This document shows positions 9,893-20,924 of a stretch of DNA of 64,000 bases, one piece after another. The stretch is from Betaproteobacteria bacterium (GTDB taxonomy: Bacteria; Pseudomonadota; Gammaproteobacteria; Burkholderiales; SG8-41), in NCBI GenBank assembly GCA_900299145.1, contig OMIN01000144.1, positions 1 through 64,000 on the forward strand. Direction: 5' to 3'. The stretch's first letter is position 1, and each line of letters opens with the position of its first letter. The notes beneath the pieces are model-generated. The model did not search any database. It had not been told where the DNA came from and saw only the letters and a list, made by a program, of their open reading frames with translations. Both the position numbers and the translations under genes were made by a program.

Positions 9893-11227
9893 TTGGCCGT
9901 TAACGATTCACTGCTGGCTTCGGGAAAACTCGGCGATTTGAAGCGCCGTTTCCTGTTTTTGATCGGCGCGTTGATCGTGTTCCGCATTGGCTCGTTCATA
10001 CCTGTGCCGGGCATTGATCAGACCGAGCTTGCCAGTCTGTTTAATCAGCAGCGTGGCGGCATCCTCGACATGTTCAACATGTTCTCGGGGGGGGCTCTGG
10101 AGCGCTTTTCGATATTCGCGCTGGGCATCATGCCGTACATTTCGGCGTCGATTATTATGCAATTGATGACGGTAGCCTCGCCCACGCTGGAAGCCTTGAA
10201 GAAGGAAGGCGAAGCGGGCCGCAGGAAGATCACACAGTACACGCGTTATGCAACGTTGGGACTCGCGCTGTTTCAAAGCATGGCAATTGCCATTGGCTTG
10301 GAAAGCCAGCGCGGACTGGTGATCGACCCCGGCCTGATGTTCCGGTTGACTGCGATGGTCACCTTGACCACCGGCACCATGTTCCTGATGTGGTTGGGTG
10401 AGCAAATCACCGAGCGCGGCATCGGCAACGGCATTTCACTGCTGATTTTTGCTGGTATAGCCGCGGGATTTCCGAACGCCGTAGGCGGTACATTGGAACT
10501 GGTGCGCACTGGGGCCATGTCGATCCCGGTGGTGTTGTTTATTGGTGTACTGGTGGTGGCTGTAACCGCCTTTGTGTGTTTCGTCGAGCGCGGTCAGCGG
10601 AAGATTCTGGTGAACTATGCCAAGCGGCAGGTCGGGCGGAAAGTGTATGGCGGGCAAAGCTCTCATTTACCGTTAAAGCTCAACATGTCCGGTGTGATTC
10701 CGCCGATTTTTGCGTCGTCGATTATTCTGTTTCCGGCCACCATTGTCGGCTGGTTTGGTGAAGGTACATCGACTTCGGTGGGCGTGACGTGGTTGAAGAA
10801 CGTGGCAGCAACGCTGCAGCCGGGGCAACCCATTTACACACTGCTGTATGCGTCGGCGATCGTATTTTTCTGTTTCTTCTATACGGCGCTGGTGTTTAAC
10901 CCAAAGGAAACTGCGGACAATCTGAAGAAAAGTGGCGCTTTCGTGCCTGGTATACGACCTGGTGATCAGACAGCGCGTTACATTGAAAAGATTACCATGC
11001 GCCTGACGATGGTCGGCGCGATTTACGTGACGCTGGTGTGTCTGTTGCCGGAAATGTTGATTGTCTGGAAAAAAGTCCCATTCTATTTTGGCGGTACGTC
11101 GTTGCTGATTATTGTAGTGGTGACCATGGATTTCATGTCACAGGTGCAGGCTTACATTATGTCGCATCAATACGAAAGTCTGCTTAAAAAGGCCAACTTC
11201 AAGGGCGGCATGCTCCCGACTCGCTGA
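9893..11227 (+). CDS. secY: Preprotein translocase subunit SecY
   Basis: Channel subunit of the Sec translocon in the inner membrane, working with SecE/SecG and SecA or the ribosome. The 444-residue product has the usual ten hydrophobic segments. Conserved blocks are [27 protein letters not shown], the cytoplasmic [24 protein letters not shown] and [12 protein letters not shown]. The start is a TTG at 9893, preceded by GAGGAAAGGG at 9881-9890. No in-frame ATG lies at the expected position, so a weak start codon seems real. Confidence 0.96.
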   Translation: MAVNDSLLASGKLGDLKRRFLFLIGALIVFRIGSFIPVPGIDQTELASLFNQQRGGILDMFNMFSGGALERFSIFALGIMPYISASIIMQLMTVASPTLEALKKEGEAGRRKITQYTRYATLGLALFQSMAIAIGLESQRGLVIDPGLMFRLTAMVTLTTGTMFLMWLGEQITERGIGNGISLLIFAGIAAGFPNAVGGTLELVRTGAMSIPVVLFIGVLVVAVTAFVCFVERGQRKILVNYAKRQVGRKVYGGQSSHLPLKLNMSGVIPPIFASSIILFPATIVGWFGEGTSTSVGVTWLKNVAATLQPGQPIYTLLYASAIVFFCFFYTALVFNPKETADNLKKSGAFVPGIRPGDQTARYIEKITMRLTMVGAIYVTLVCLLPEMLIVWKKVPFYFGGTSLLIIVVVTMDFMSQVQAYIMSHQYESLLKKANFKGGMLPTR

Positions 11228-11237
11228 TGGTCAGCTG

Positions 11238-11456
11238 ATGGCAAAAGAGGAAACCATACAAATGCAGGGGGAGATCGAAGAAACCCTGCCGAACGCAACA
11301 TTCAGAGTAAAGCTGGAAAACGGCCATGTGGTGCTCGGCCATATCTCCGGCAAGATGCGCATGCACTACATCCGTATTTTGCCCGGCGACAAGGTAACCG
11401 TGGAATTGACGCCGTATGACTTAACCCGTGGGCGCATCGTATTTCGAGCGAAGTAG
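11238..11456 (+). CDS. infA: Translation initiation factor IF-1
   Basis: OB-fold factor that occupies the ribosomal A site during initiation. The 72-residue product starts [19 protein letters not shown] and has [20 protein letters not shown] and [18 protein letters not shown]. It lies 11 nt after secY, in the usual secY-infA-rpmJ order. Confidence 0.97.
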   Translation: MAKEETIQMQGEIEETLPNATFRVKLENGHVVLGHISGKMRMHYIRILPGDKVTVELTPYDLTRGRIVFRAK

Positions 11457-11516
11457 CAAGCATCAAAGGCAGCGTAGTCAGCGAAGCAATAGAACCGGAT
11501 TCTCAGGAGCAGCAAA

Positions 11517-11630
11517 ATGAAAGTACAGGCGTCGGTAAAACGGATGTGCCGCAATTGCAAGGTTGTGAAGCGCAAGCGCGTGGTGCGAGTGATCTGCAAG
11601 GATCCGCGGCATAAACAGCGGCAAGGCTAA
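11517..11630 (+). CDS. rpmJ: 50S ribosomal protein L36
   Basis: Small zinc-binding protein of 37 residues: [20 protein letters not shown] followed by [17 protein letters not shown]. The zinc ligands are visible as CRNC, a third Cys (VIC) and a His in DPRHKQRQG. An AGGAG at 11504-11508 precedes the ATG. Length and position between infA and rpsM match the family. Confidence 0.95.
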   Translation: MKVQASVKRMCRNCKVVKRKRVVRVICKDPRHKQRQG

Positions 11631-11699
11631 TCAGATTTGCTGCGCTTCGTGGGCCGCGGTAAGGCTGGCCTGTCAGTGAAAGTGGATTGATTGCGTTTT

Positions 11700-11727
11700 T
11701 AAATTATTGTTTAAAAACAAATAGTTA
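11700..11727 (-). repeat. Dispersed AT-rich repeat, inverted copy before rpsM
   Basis: Read on the minus strand it is CTAACTATTTGTTTTTAAAC followed by AATAATTT. The first 15 positions match the family at all but one or two bases. It lies 14 nt before the rpsM start. Confidence 0.6.
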
Positions 11728-11740
11728 GTGGAGTAATAGC

Positions 11741-12118
11741 ATGGCCCGTATTGGTGGCGTAAACATTCCGAATCATCAGCACGCCGAAGTCGCGCTGACG
11801 GCGATCTATGGCGTCGGTCGCAGCCGCGCGCGCAAGATTTGCGTTGCTGCCGGCATCGAAACCAGCCGCAAGATGAAAGACCTGTCCGACAGTGAAATGG
11901 ACAAGCTGCGCGAGCAGGTCGGCAAGTTCGCTACCGAAGGCGATCTGCGCCGCGAAGTGTCGATGAACATCAAGCGTTTGATGGATCTGGGTACCTGGCC
12001 CGGCAAGCGCCATCGTGCCGGCCTGCCGGTGCGCGGCCAGCGCACACGCACCAACGCGCGCACGCGCAAGGGGCCGCGCAAGGCAGCGGTGAAATTGCAA
12101 AAAGGTACGACAGCTTAA
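11741..12118 (+). CDS. rpsM: 30S ribosomal protein S13
   Basis: Head protein contacting P-site tRNA and bridging to L5. The 125-residue product starts [20 protein letters not shown], has [12 protein letters not shown] and the C-terminal signature [20 protein letters not shown]. It opens the alpha operon segment, 110 nt after rpmJ. Confidence 0.97.
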   Translation: MARIGGVNIPNHQHAEVALTAIYGVGRSRARKICVAAGIETSRKMKDLSDSEMDKLREQVGKFATEGDLRREVSMNIKRLMDLGTWPGKRHRAGLPVRGQRTRTNARTRKGPRKAAVKLQKGTTA

Positions 12119-12149
12119 TTCAGCAGCAAGTTTTTACGGATAACGACTC

Positions 12150-12539
12150 ATGGCAAAAGCAAGCACGCGAGTGCGCAAGAAGGTCAAGAAGAATGTCGCC
12201 GAGGGCATCGCCCACGTGCACGCGTCATTCAACAACACCATCGTGACCATCACCGACCGGCAGGGCAACGCTCTTGCCTGGGCCACCTCGGGCAGCAACG
12301 GCTTCAAGGGCTCGCGTAAATCCACGCCCTTTGCCGCGCAGATCGCTGCCGAGCAATGCGGCAAGCTGGCGGTTGAGTGTGGCGTTAAGAATCTTGAAGT
12401 TCGCATTAAAGGCCCCGGCCCTGGCCGCGAATCTGCTGTTCGCGCGCTGAATGCCGTGGGTTTCAAAATAACCAGCATTTCGGATGTGACACCGGTGCCG
12501 CATAACGGCTGCCGTCCTCCGAAAAAGCGCCGCGTTTAA
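12150..12539 (+). CDS. rpsK: 30S ribosomal protein S11
   Basis: Platform protein near the Shine-Dalgarno helix. The 129-residue product has [20 protein letters not shown] and the C-terminal signature [21 protein letters not shown]. Standard length, 31 nt after rpsM. Confidence 0.97.
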   Translation: MAKASTRVRKKVKKNVAEGIAHVHASFNNTIVTITDRQGNALAWATSGSNGFKGSRKSTPFAAQIAAEQCGKLAVECGVKNLEVRIKGPGPGRESAVRALNAVGFKITSISDVTPVPHNGCRPPKKRRV

Positions 12540-12551
12540 GGAGATCCCAGA

Positions 12552-13178
12552 ATGGCAAGGAATCTCGATCCGAAGTGCAGACAGTGCCGCCGCGAGGGCG
12601 AAAAGTTGTTCCTCAAGGGCGAAAAGTGTTTTACCGACAAGTGCGCGATTGAGCGTCGCAACTATCCGCCGGGGCAGCACGGCCAAAAGCAAGCGCGTCT
12701 GTCAGGCTACGGTGTGCAACTGCGTGAAAAGCAAAAAATCCGCCGTATTTACGGCTTGCTCGAAGGGCAGTTCCGGTTAGTTTATAAAGAGGCTGCGTCG
12801 AGCAAGGGCGTAACGGGTGAAGCTCTGTTGCAAATGCTGGAAAGCCGTCTGGATACCGTTGCCTATCGCATGGGATTCGGTGCCTCGCGCACTGAAGCGC
12901 GGCAGGTGGTGCGCCACAACGGCATACTGGTGAATGGCAAGCGTGTGAACATCCCGTCGTATCAGTGCCGTCCGGGCGACGTGGTGGAAGTTGCGGAGTC
13001 GTCCAAAGCGCAGTTGCGGATAAAATCTGCTGCCGAGGCTGCTGAATCGCGCGGTCGCGCCGAGTGGATCGAAGTCGATACCAAGGCGCTGAAAGGCACG
13101 TTCAAGGCGCGTCCGCAACGCACCGAGCTGCCGTCGTCAATTAATGAATCGCTGGTGGTCGAACTTTACTCGAAGTAA
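12552..13178 (+). CDS. rpsD: 30S ribosomal protein S4
   Basis: Primary 16S 5'-domain binding protein. The 208-residue product has an N-terminal Cys cluster (CRQC near residues 9-12 and two further Cys near 26-31), suggesting the zinc-binding variant. The S4 domain follows at about 98-160 ([23 protein letters not shown]). It lies 12 nt after rpsK with AAGGAG before the ATG. Confidence 0.97.
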   Translation: MARNLDPKCRQCRREGEKLFLKGEKCFTDKCAIERRNYPPGQHGQKQARLSGYGVQLREKQKIRRIYGLLEGQFRLVYKEAASSKGVTGEALLQMLESRLDTVAYRMGFGASRTEARQVVRHNGILVNGKRVNIPSYQCRPGDVVEVAESSKAQLRIKSAAEAAESRGRAEWIEVDTKALKGTFKARPQRTELPSSINESLVVELYSK

Positions 13179-13296
13179 CCCACTCCAAGCCGCCGCCGGA
13201 ATCTGTATTGTTTGTGGTTTTGATTTTCGGGTGTTTTTGGCGCCGGCAGCACTACCGTATCAGCCTGTAACGTTTTAGCGAAGGGGCACTCCAACC

Positions 13297-14277
13297 ATGT
13301 CCAGCACCGCACTTCTGAAGCCTCGTATCATCGACGTTCAGAATCTTTCCACGCATCATGCGCGGCTCACCATGGAGCCGTTCGAGCGCGGCTATGGCCA
13401 TACGCTCGGCAACGCGCTGCGCCGTACGCTGCTGTCGTCTATGCCGGGATATGCCGCCACCGAAGTGAGCATCGCCGGCGTATTGCACGAATACTCCACG
13501 CTGGACGGCGTGCAGGAAGATGTCGTCGATATACTGTTGAATCTCAAGGGTGTAGTGCTGAAACTGCACAACCGTGACGATGCCACCCTGTCGCTTAAGA
13601 AATCTGGCGAAGGCGTGGTGACCGCCGCCGATATCGAGCAAAACCACGACGTCGAAATCATCAACCCGGATCACGTGATTGCGCATCTGGCGGCCGGCGG
13701 CAAGATCGAGTTGCAAATCAAGGTCGAAAAAGGCCGCGGCTACGTTGCCGCCACCAGCCGCAAGGCCGTGGAAGAAGAAGCGCGAAGCGTCGGCAATATT
13801 CTGCTGGATGCGTCGTTCAGTCCCGTGCGCCGCGTCAGCTATTCGGTGGAATCCGCCCGCGTCGAGCAGCGTACTGATCTCGACAAGCTGGTGATGGACA
13901 TCGAAACCAACGGCGCCATCGATCCCGAAGAAGCCGTGCGTTACGCCGCACGCATCATGGTCGAGCAGCTCTCCGTGTTCTCCGATCTTACCGGCACGCC
14001 GGCAGCGATCGAGGAAAAACGCGCTTCGCAAGTTGATCCGGTGCTGTTGCGTCCGGTGGACGATCTTGAACTCACCGTGCGTTCGGCCAACTGCCTGAAG
14101 GCGGAGAACATTTACTACATCGGTGATTTGATTCAGCGCTCCGAAACCGAGCTTCTGAAAACGCCGAATCTGGGCCGCAAGTCGCTCAACGAAATCAAGG
14201 AAGTGCTCGCCATGCGCGGGCTGACTTTGGGCATGCGGCTGGAAAACTGGCCGCCTGCCGGGCTGGAAAAGCCCTGA
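13297..14277 (+). CDS. rpoA: RNA polymerase subunit alpha
   Basis: Scaffold subunit of RNA polymerase. The 326-residue product has the N-terminal dimerisation domain ([20 protein letters not shown] at about 28-47) and, after a linker near residues 230-245, the C-terminal domain that binds UP elements and activators ([20 protein letters not shown] and [16 protein letters not shown]). A 118-nt T-rich gap separates it from rpsD; I could not identify a promoter in that gap. Confidence 0.97.
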   Translation: MSSTALLKPRIIDVQNLSTHHARLTMEPFERGYGHTLGNALRRTLLSSMPGYAATEVSIAGVLHEYSTLDGVQEDVVDILLNLKGVVLKLHNRDDATLSLKKSGEGVVTAADIEQNHDVEIINPDHVIAHLAAGGKIELQIKVEKGRGYVAATSRKAVEEEARSVGNILLDASFSPVRRVSYSVESARVEQRTDLDKLVMDIETNGAIDPEEAVRYAARIMVEQLSVFSDLTGTPAAIEEKRASQVDPVLLRPVDDLELTVRSANCLKAENIYYIGDLIQRSETELLKTPNLGRKSLNEIKEVLAMRGLTLGMRLENWPPAGLEKP

Positions 14278-14327
14278 TCCGTGGTGTAGGAAACTAAGCA
14301 CCACGGCACAAGAAACGAGGAATCAAA

Positions 14328-14732
14328 ATGCGTCACGGACTGGGATTACGAAAGCTTAACCGCACCAGCAGTCATCGCCTGGCGATGCTGCGCAACATGA
14401 CCAACTCGCTGTTAAAGCACGAGGCCATCAAGACCACGTTGCCGAAGGCTAAGGAATTGCGCCGCGTGGTCGAGCCGATCATTACGCTCGGCAAATCGCC
14501 GACACTCGCCAATCGCCGCTTGGCGTTCAACCGCCTGCGCGACCGCGACAACGTGACCAAACTCTTCGCAGAAATCGGCCCGCGCTACGCCAAGCGTAAC
14601 GGTGGCTATCTGCGCATCCTGAAATTCGGGTTCCGCAAGGGTGACAATGCGCCGATGGCGTACGTGGAGCTCGTGGATCGTCCGGAACCCACGGTCACAA
14701 CAGAAAAAGCCAAGGAGGAGGCTACGGCATAG
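14328..14732 (+). CDS. rplQ: 50S ribosomal protein L17
   Basis: Tunnel-exit protein. The 134-residue product starts [20 protein letters not shown] and has the signature [20 protein letters not shown]. It is the last gene of the ribosomal cluster, 50 nt after rpoA, and is followed by a strong intrinsic terminator. Confidence 0.97.
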   Translation: MRHGLGLRKLNRTSSHRLAMLRNMTNSLLKHEAIKTTLPKAKELRRVVEPIITLGKSPTLANRRLAFNRLRDRDNVTKLFAEIGPRYAKRNGGYLRILKFGFRKGDNAPMAYVELVDRPEPTVTTEKAKEEATA

Positions 14733-14752
14733 TGCGCGCACTGTGCTGACTC

Positions 14753-14785
14753 AAACCGGCCTTGGCGACATGGCCGGTTTTTTTA
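14753..14785 (+). terminator. Intrinsic terminator after rplQ
   Basis: Inverted repeat AAACCGGCC (14753-14761) and GGCCGGTTT (14772-14780), followed by a T-run. It lies 20 nt after the rplQ stop and closes the alpha operon. Confidence 0.9.
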
Positions 14786-14810
14786 CGACATCTGCTTCGA
14801 GATGTTTGTT

Positions 14811-14840
14811 GTAAGTATTTGTTTCAATTATATTTTTTAT
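14811..14840 (+). repeat. Dispersed AT-rich repeat
   Basis: GTAAGTATTTGTTTCAATTA followed by TATTTTTTAT. The first 14 bases are identical to the family consensus. It lies just after the rplQ terminator and overlaps the last codon of the convergent glycerate kinase gene. Confidence 0.8.
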
Positions 14841-16135
14841 GTGACGAGAATCACGCGAAAATCGTTCACATTAGTGCGCGTCGGGCCGGTTACCACCAGA
14901 TCATCCAGCGCGCTGAAAAAACCATACCCGTCGTTGATGTCGAGCTGCTTTGCGGCGCTGATGTTTTTTGCCGCCGCGCGTGCCAGGGCATCTGGCGTAA
15001 GAATCGCGCCGGCGTTGTTCTCCGAGCCATCAATGCCGTCAGTGTCGCAGGCGAGGGCATGCATGGCTGCGTCACCGCCAAGATCCAACGCCAGCGATAG
15101 CAAAAATTCCGTGCAACGCCCGCCGCGGCCTGTACCCCTGACGGTCACGGTGCACTCGCCGCCGGAGATCAGCGCTACCGGCGGCCGGAAGGGAGCAGCG
15201 TATTGTCGAATCTCGCGCGCCAGCGCACCGTAAACCTTCGCCACTTCGCGCGCTTCGCCGGTGACGGAATCGCCGAGGATCACCGGCTGCACGCCGTGCA
15301 ACTTGAAGTAAGCCGCTGCAGCCGCCAGAGATGCGTGTGCAGTGGCGATCACTTTGTTTTCCACGCGCTTGAAAATCCCGTCGCCAGGCTTGGGCGTCTC
15401 GGCGATTTCGCCCGCAACGCCCCGCTCGAGGTGGGTGGCGATGGCCTTCGGCGCTTTCACGCCGTGGCGCGCGATAACGTCCAGTGCATCCTGATACGTG
15501 CTGGTGTCAGGCGCGCACGGGCCGGAGGCAATATGCGTCGGATCGTCGCCGGTAACATCGGAAATCACCAACGCGGTCACCGGCGCGCGGCATGCTGCGG
15601 CAAGCCGACCACCCTGAATAGCTGACAAGTGCTTGCGCACTATGTTCATCTCTTGTATGGGTGTGCCTGACGTAAGTAATTGTTTTGTAATAGTTTTTAT
15701 GTCATCGATGCTGATGCCTTCGGCGGGCAGCGTAAGCAGGCTGGAGCCGCCACCGGACACCAGCACCAGCAGCCGGTCGCTGGCCGTCAACGCTTTCACG
15801 CGGCGCAGAATCTCGTGTGCGGCTTTTTCGCCCGCTTCGTCGGGCACCGGATGGCCGGCTTCGATGACTTTGATGCGGTTGGTCAATAGGCCATGCTGGT
15901 AGCGTGTAATCACCAGGCCGTCGAGCGGTGCATCGGCAGGCCAGTGTTGCTCAACGGCCAGCGCCATCGAGGCAGCGGCCTTGCCCGCGCCAACGACGAG
16001 TGCTTTAGCTTTACCCGGCGCGGGCGGCTCCGGCAAATGTGCACCGACGATTTTCAGCGGATCAGCCGCCGCCAGCGCGGCCTGAAAACTGCCGAGCAGC
16101 AATTCGCGCGGAGACAAAGCCGTTTTACCTTTCAT
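14837..16135 (-). CDS. Glycerate 2-kinase, GckA/TtuD (MOFRL) family
   Basis: Predicted to phosphorylate D-glycerate to 2-phosphoglycerate, linking glyoxylate, tartrate or serine breakdown to glycolysis. The 432-residue product has the N-terminal kinase domain with [12 protein letters not shown] near residue 48 and [10 protein letters not shown] at 125-134. A C-terminal MOFRL domain follows ([18 protein letters not shown], then [16 protein letters not shown]). The ATG overlaps the uvrA stop (ATGA), so it is co-transcribed downstream of uvrA. A repeat-like AT-rich patch falls in residues 145-154 without breaking the fold. Substrate specificity is inferred from family only. Confidence 0.9.
   Translation of the reverse strand: MKGKTALSPRELLLGSFQAALAAADPLKIVGAHLPEPPAPGKAKALVVGAGKAAASMALAVEQHWPADAPLDGLVITRYQHGLLTNRIKVIEAGHPVPDEAGEKAAHEILRRVKALTASDRLLVLVSGGGSSLLTLPAEGISIDDIKTITKQLLTSGTPIQEMNIVRKHLSAIQGGRLAAACRAPVTALVISDVTGDDPTHIASGPCAPDTSTYQDALDVIARHGVKAPKAIATHLERGVAGEIAETPKPGDGIFKRVENKVIATAHASLAAAAAYFKLHGVQPVILGDSVTGEAREVAKVYGALAREIRQYAAPFRPPVALISGGECTVTVRGTGRGGRCTEFLLSLALDLGGDAAMHALACDTDGIDGSENNAGAILTPDALARAAAKNISAAKQLDINDGYGFFSALDDLVVTGPTRTNVNDFRVILVT
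15672..15701 (+). repeat. Dispersed AT-rich repeat copy inside a coding region
   Basis: GTAAGTAATTGTTTTGTAAT then AGTTTTTATG lies antisense within the glycerate kinase gene and encodes the [10 protein letters not shown] segment. Against the consensus it keeps GTAAGTA, TTGTTTT and the T-rich tail. It is AT-rich against GC-rich surroundings. Confidence 0.6.
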
Positions 16136-19074
16136 TGCAGCACCGGTTTCAGATAACGTGCGGTGTGGCTTTGTGCGTGGCGCGCGACCTCTTCGGGCGT
16201 GCCTTCGATCAGAATATGTCCGCCGCCATTGCCGCCTTCCGGGCCGAGATCGATGATCCAGTCGGCAGTCTTGATTACGTCGAGATTGTGTTCAATCACC
16301 ACCACGGTGTTACCGTGATCGCGTAGCCGGTGCAGCACGTGCAGGAGCAAATCAATGTCGTGAAAATGCAGACCTGTGGTCGGCTCATCAAGGATGTAGA
16401 GCGTGCGGCCGGTATCGCGCTTGGACAGCTCCAGCGCGAGCTTTACGCGCTGCGCCTCGCCGCCGGAGAGCGTGATCGCGCTCTGGCCGAGCTTGATGTA
16501 ACCAAGGCCCACGTCGAGCAGCGTTTGCAGCTTGCGTGAAATCGCGGGCACGGCACTGAAAAACTCAGTGGCGTGTTCCACCGTCATGCCGAGCACATCG
16601 TTGATACTTTTGCCCTTGTAGAGGATTTGCAGCGTCTCGCGGTTGTAGCGCTTGCCCTGGCACACGTCGCACGGCACATAGACGTCGGGCAGAAAGTGCA
16701 TTTCCACCTTGAGCATGCCGTCGCCCTGACACGCCTCGCAACGCCCGCCCTTGACATTGAACGAGAAGCGTCCCGCGCCATAGCCGCGCTCGCGCGCCGC
16801 CGGTACACCTGCGAACAGGTCGCGGATAGGCGTGAACAGGCCCGTGTAAGTGGCCGGGTTGGAGCGAGGTGTGCGGCCGATGGGGCTTTGATCGACGTTG
16901 ACGACCTTGTCGAAAAATTCGAGCCCAGTGATGGCTTCATGTGGCGCGGGCTCAGCTGCACTGCCATACAAATGTTGTGCTGCGGCTGTGTAAAGCGTGT
17001 CGTTGATCAGCGTCGATTTGCCGGAACCGGACACACCGGTGACACACACAAACAGACCCACCGGTATGCCGACGGTCACATTCTTGAGATTGTTGCCAGT
17101 GGCGCCTTGAACCACGAGTTGGCGCTTATCGTTCACCGGGTGGCGCAGTGCTGGCACGGCAATTTTTCGCCGGCCCGACAGATACTGGCCAGTAAGCGAT
17201 TCAGCATGCGCGCTGACTTCGGCGGCCGTGCCCTCGGCAATCACCCGCCCGCCGTGGATGCCCGCGCCCAGTCCCATGTCGAGCACATGGTCGGCGTGCT
17301 TGATCGCTTCCTCGTCGTGTTCGACCACGATCACCGAGTTGCCGATGTCGCGCAGGCGTTTCAGCGTTTCGATGAGCCGCGTGTTATCGCGCTGATGCAG
17401 ACCGATGGACGGTTCATCGAGCACGTACATTACGCCGGTCAGGCCCGATCCGATTTGCGAGGCCAACCGTATGCGCTGTGCTTCGCCACCAGAAAGCGTG
17501 TCGGCGGCGCGGTCGAGCGACAGATAGTCGAGGCCCACGTTCACCAGAAATTGCAGGCGGTTGGAAATCTCATGCACGATCTTGTCGGCGATGGCGCGGC
17601 GCGCGCCGGCGACCTCCAGCCCGGTAAAAAAGGTCGAGGCTTGATCTAACGCCAAGTTGCTGATTTCATGTATGTTTTTATTTCCTACCGTGACGTGCCG
17701 CGCTTCGCGCCGTAAGCGCGTGCCGGCGCAGTCCGGGCAGGTTTTGGTGTTCAGATACTTGGCGAGCTCCTCGCGCACCAGCACGGAGTCGGTCTCGCGA
17801 TAACGCCGTTCGAGATTCGGCAGCACGCCTTCAAACGTGTGTTCACGCACGGTGGGCTTGCCACGCTCGCCAATGTAGGTGAAGGCGATTTTGGTCGAAC
17901 CCGAACCGTTGAGGATCAGATGCTTCACTTCATCGCTTAGCGAATGGTACGGCGCTTCCAGATCAAAGCCGTAGTGCTTGGCGAGGCTTTGCAGCATGTC
18001 GTAAAAAAACTGATTGCGCCGGTCCCAGCCTTTGATCGCGCCGGAGGCGAGTGAAAGATCGGGAAACGCCACCACGCGCTTCGGATCGTAAAAGCTGATG
18101 TGGCCGATGCCGTCGCAGCGCGGGCACGCGCCCAACGGATTGTTGAACGAGAACAGACGAGGTTCGAGTTCCGGCAGCGAATAGCTGCACACCGGACAGG
18201 CAAATTTGGCCGAGAAGAGATGCTCCTTGCCGCTATCCATTTCGACAGCCAGAGCGCGGCCTTCGGCATGGCGCAGTGCGGTTTCGAACGATTCCGCCAT
18301 GCGCTGTTTGGCTTCCTCACGCACGCGCAGCCGGTCGACGATGACATCGACTGTGTGTTTGAAATTCTTCTTGAGCTTGGGTAGCGCATCGATTTCGTAG
18401 ACCTGGCCGTCGATTCGTAAACGCGTGAAACCCTGCGCGCGCAGTTCGTCGAACAAATCGGTCTGCTCGCCCTTGCGGCCCGTGATGAGCGGCGCCACGA
18501 TCATCACGCGCGTGTCCGCGGGTAGAGTCAGCACATGATCGACCATCTGCGACACGGTTTGGGCCTGCAACGGCTTGCCGTGATCCGGGCAGTGTGGATC
18601 GCCCACGCGCGCGAACAAGAGGCGCAGGTAATCGTGGATTTCGGTGATGGTGCCGACGGTGGACCGCGGATTGTGACTGGTTGCTTTTTGCTCGATGGAA
18701 ATGGCAGGCGACAGGCCGTCGATCAAATCGACGTCGGGCTTTTCCATGATCTGCAAAAATTGCCGGGCGTAGGCCGACAGCGATTCGACATAGCGCCGCT
18801 GGCCCTCGGCGTAAAGCGTGTCGAAGGCGAGCGACGATTTGCCGCTACCCGACAGGCCGGTGATCACCACCAGCCGGTTGCGCGGCAAATCGACGTTGAT
18901 GTTCTTTAAATTATGCGTGCGTGCGCCGCGCACGCGGATGTATTCACGCGAGTCACGCGCGTTCTCTGGCGAGAACGCCGGCGCGCGCGTCTCGTTGCGC
19001 GAATCAATATCCGCCGCCACGCCCGGCAGGCGAATCACGTTGGGGCTGTTGCTACTGCTGTTACTGAGAGCCAC
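16132..19074 (-). CDS. uvrA: Excinuclease ABC subunit A
   Basis: Damage-recognition ATPase of nucleotide excision repair. It has two ABC ATPase halves, each with a Walker A (GLSGSGKSS and GVSGSGKST) and an LSGGEAQR signature. Zinc-binding pairs are visible (CPVC/CPRC in the first half, CEAC/CDVC in the second). The usual family start aligns just before [14 protein letters not shown], but no start codon exists there. I chose GTG at 19074 (980 residues), which leaves about 38 extra residues and lies 24 nt or so below a TATATT box. The alternative is ATG 19143, which has GAGGAAG upstream (1003 residues) but overlaps the divergent MFS start. Confidence 0.9.
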   Translation of the reverse strand: MALSNSSSNSPNVIRLPGVAADIDSRNETRAPAFSPENARDSREYIRVRGARTHNLKNINVDLPRNRLVVITGLSGSGKSSLAFDTLYAEGQRRYVESLSAYARQFLQIMEKPDVDLIDGLSPAISIEQKATSHNPRSTVGTITEIHDYLRLLFARVGDPHCPDHGKPLQAQTVSQMVDHVLTLPADTRVMIVAPLITGRKGEQTDLFDELRAQGFTRLRIDGQVYEIDALPKLKKNFKHTVDVIVDRLRVREEAKQRMAESFETALRHAEGRALAVEMDSGKEHLFSAKFACPVCSYSLPELEPRLFSFNNPLGACPRCDGIGHISFYDPKRVVAFPDLSLASGAIKGWDRRNQFFYDMLQSLAKHYGFDLEAPYHSLSDEVKHLILNGSGSTKIAFTYIGERGKPTVREHTFEGVLPNLERRYRETDSVLVREELAKYLNTKTCPDCAGTRLRREARHVTVGNKNIHEISNLALDQASTFFTGLEVAGARRAIADKIVHEISNRLQFLVNVGLDYLSLDRAADTLSGGEAQRIRLASQIGSGLTGVMYVLDEPSIGLHQRDNTRLIETLKRLRDIGNSVIVVEHDEEAIKHADHVLDMGLGAGIHGGRVIAEGTAAEVSAHAESLTGQYLSGRRKIAVPALRHPVNDKRQLVVQGATGNNLKNVTVGIPVGLFVCVTGVSGSGKSTLINDTLYTAAAQHLYGSAAEPAPHEAITGLEFFDKVVNVDQSPIGRTPRSNPATYTGLFTPIRDLFAGVPAARERGYGAGRFSFNVKGGRCEACQGDGMLKVEMHFLPDVYVPCDVCQGKRYNRETLQILYKGKSINDVLGMTVEHATEFFSAVPAISRKLQTLLDVGLGYIKLGQSAITLSGGEAQRVKLALELSKRDTGRTLYILDEPTTGLHFHDIDLLLHVLHRLRDHGNTVVVIEHNLDVIKTADWIIDLGPEGGNGGGHILIEGTPEEVARHAQSHTARYLKPVLQ
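17668..17690 (+). repeat. Possible degenerate copy of the dispersed repeat in uvrA
   Basis: ATGTATGTTTTTATTTCCTA lies antisense inside uvrA. It keeps GTAT and GTTTTTATT of the consensus, with two bases missing between them. The match is weak and could be chance. Confidence 0.25.
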
Positions 19075-19097
19075 TTTACGGCCAGTCGTGAAATGTA

Positions 19098-19117
19098 AAC
19101 CTGCTAATATACCCGCC
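19098..19117. promoter_or_regulatory. Divergent promoter region between uvrA and MFS gene
   Basis: The short intergenic region holds CTGCTAATATACCC. Read left to right TAATAT, and right to left TATATT, could both act as -10 boxes for the divergent genes. No good -35 is seen on either side. I looked for a LexA box here and did not find a clear CTGT-N8-ACAG. Confidence 0.4.
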
Positions 19118-19141
19118 TTTCGTGATTCAAGCTGCTTTCCC

Positions 19142-20407
19142 ATGTCTTCCTCTACCCGCATGAGTCCGCTGGAGTTGCGGGCCAGCCTCGCGCTCGCCGG
19201 CGTGTTCGGGTTGCGGCTCTTTGGCATGTTCGTGATCCTGCCGGTATTCGCGATTTACGCGGAAACGCTGCCCGGTGGCGCCAATCTCACGATGGCGGGC
19301 ATTGCCATCGGTGCTTATGGGCTGACACAGGCGATTTTGCAGATCCCGTTTGGCTGGATGTCGGATCGTTATGGCCGCAAGCCGGTGATATACGGCGGCC
19401 TCATTTTGTTTGCGGTGGGCAGCTTTGTTGCCGCTGTGGCGCCGAATATCCATGTCGTGATCGTGGGGCGCGTGCTGCAGGGCGCGGGTGCGATTTCAGC
19501 GGCGGTGATGGCGCTGGCGGCTGATCTGACACGCGAGGAGAACCGCACCAAGTCGATGGCGATGATTGGCTCCACCATTGGGCTGGTGTTTGCGATGTCT
19601 CTGGCAGCCGCGCCGTGGCTTAATCAATTGATCGGCGTGCCGGGCATTTTTGCACTGACCGGCGTGCTGGCGATTGCCGCCATGGGGGTGGTTTGGCGCA
19701 TTGTGCCGGCCAGCCCCCGGGTGGTTGAAGCCCCGGCGGCGCGCGCCTCGAATCTGATGGGCGATTTGAAAAGCGTGTTGGGCGACGCGCAATTGTTGCG
19801 CCTGAACTGGGGCATATTTGCCTTGCACGCGGTGCTGATGGCCCTGTTCATCGCGGTGCCGTTCGCATTGCGCGACGCCGGCATGCCGTTGAATCAGCAC
19901 TGGAAAGTCTATTTGCCGGTGATGCTGGGTTCTTTTGTGCTGATGCTGCCGGCGGTGATGGGCGCGCACGTGCCGGGGCGGCTAAAGCGCTGGTTCGTGG
20001 CGGCGGTGGTGCTGCTGTTGCTGGTGCAAGGGGCGATGCCGTGGATGTTTGGCGGTGTGTTTTATATCTCTTTGTTTTTATTAATATTTTTCACGCCATT
20101 TAATGTGCTCGAAGCGATGCTGCCATCGCTGGTGTCGCGCATCGCACCGCCGCAACTCAAGGGCGCGGCCATCGGCGTTTACAGCAGCGTACAGTTTTTC
20201 GGGGCGTTCGTGGGGTCAGCGGCAGGCGGGTTTTTGTATGGCCGCTGGGGCGTGACGGGGATTGTTGTGCCGTGCGCTGTGTTGCTGGCAATCTGGCTTA
20301 TACTCGCGCTGGGCATGCGCGAGCCGCCGCCGCGTGGCGGCGCAAGCGGCAACGCCATCGCGGGTAGCAGCGCGGCGCCCACGGTGGCGAGCGAGCCGGC
20401 GCGATAA
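19142..20407 (+). CDS. Major facilitator superfamily transporter
   Basis: Inner-membrane secondary transporter, probably a drug/metabolite exporter of unknown substrate. The 421-residue product has 12 hydrophobic segments and the MFS loop 2-3 signature [16 protein letters not shown] at about residues 74-89. Starts at 19142 or 19160 are both possible; the second ([14 protein letters not shown]) fits homologues equally well. It lies between uvrA and ssb, an arrangement I know from Burkholderiales. A TM segment near the end of the first third of the C-terminal half is encoded by an AT-rich patch resembling the dispersed repeat. Confidence 0.88.
   Translation: MSSSTRMSPLELRASLALAGVFGLRLFGMFVILPVFAIYAETLPGGANLTMAGIAIGAYGLTQAILQIPFGWMSDRYGRKPVIYGGLILFAVGSFVAAVAPNIHVVIVGRVLQGAGAISAAVMALAADLTREENRTKSMAMIGSTIGLVFAMSLAAAPWLNQLIGVPGIFALTGVLAIAAMGVVWRIVPASPRVVEAPAARASNLMGDLKSVLGDAQLLRLNWGIFALHAVLMALFIAVPFALRDAGMPLNQHWKVYLPVMLGSFVLMLPAVMGAHVPGRLKRWFVAAVVLLLLVQGAMPWMFGGVFYISLFLLIFFTPFNVLEAMLPSLVSRIAPPQLKGAAIGVYSSVQFFGAFVGSAAGGFLYGRWGVTGIVVPCAVLLAIWLILALGMREPPPRGGASGNAIAGSSAAPTVASEPAR
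20061..20091 (+). repeat. Dispersed-repeat-like patch in an MFS transmembrane segment
   Basis: TTTGTTTTTATT followed by AATATTTTT matches the core and tail of the family with one base missing. It encodes ISLFLLIFF within a transmembrane helix. Hydrophobic codons alone could produce part of this, so confidence is moderate. Confidence 0.5.
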
Positions 20408-20447
20408 ATTTCAGCCTTCCCGTGTTTCAGCAATTCAGGAGTTCATC

Positions 20448-20924
20448 ATGGCATCAGTGAACAGAGTCATACTCATCGGCAACCTCGGCAAGGATCCGGA
20501 GACGCGTTACCTGCCCAGCGGTGACGCTGTCGCCAATTTCAGCATCGCCACTACTGAAAAATTCAAGGACAAATCCGGCGCACAGCAGGAGCACACCGAG
20601 TGGCATCGCATTTCGTTTTTTGGCCGTCAGGCGGAAATCGCCGGCGAATATCTGAAAAAAGGTTCACCGGTGTATGTCGAAGGCCGCATTCGCACGCGCA
20701 AGTGGCAGGATAAGGAAGGCAACGATCGTTTCACCACCGAAATCGTCGGTGACCGCATGCAGTTGCTGGGTAGCCGGGGCGGCTCGGAGAACATGGCGCG
20801 CGAACCGGAATCGATGGGGTCGTCTGGTGGCGGCGGCAGGAGCAGCGGTGGCGGGGGCGAAAAGCGCGCACCCGCCAAGAAGGGCGGCGGCTTTGACGAA
20901 ATGGACGACGACATTCCGTTTTAA
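20448..20924 (+). CDS. ssb: Single-stranded DNA-binding protein
   Basis: Tetrameric ssDNA binding protein of replication and repair. The true start is the ATG at 20448, with CAGGAG at 20436-20441; the frame is open upstream. The 158-residue product has the OB fold at 1-110 ([20 protein letters not shown], and [19 protein letters not shown]). A Gly/Ser-rich linker and the acidic partner-binding tip DDDIPF follow. It lies next to the uvrA region, as in many proteobacteria. Confidence 0.96.
   Translation: MASVNRVILIGNLGKDPETRYLPSGDAVANFSIATTEKFKDKSGAQQEHTEWHRISFFGRQAEIAGEYLKKGSPVYVEGRIRTRKWQDKEGNDRFTTEIVGDRMQLLGSRGGSENMAREPESMGSSGGGGRSSGGGGEKRAPAKKGGGFDEMDDDIPF

Noticed and set aside
13196-13245. 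T-rich stretch between rpsD and rpoA as another repeat copy
   Set aside because: It resembles the family only in T-richness; the GTAAGTATTTG half is absent.
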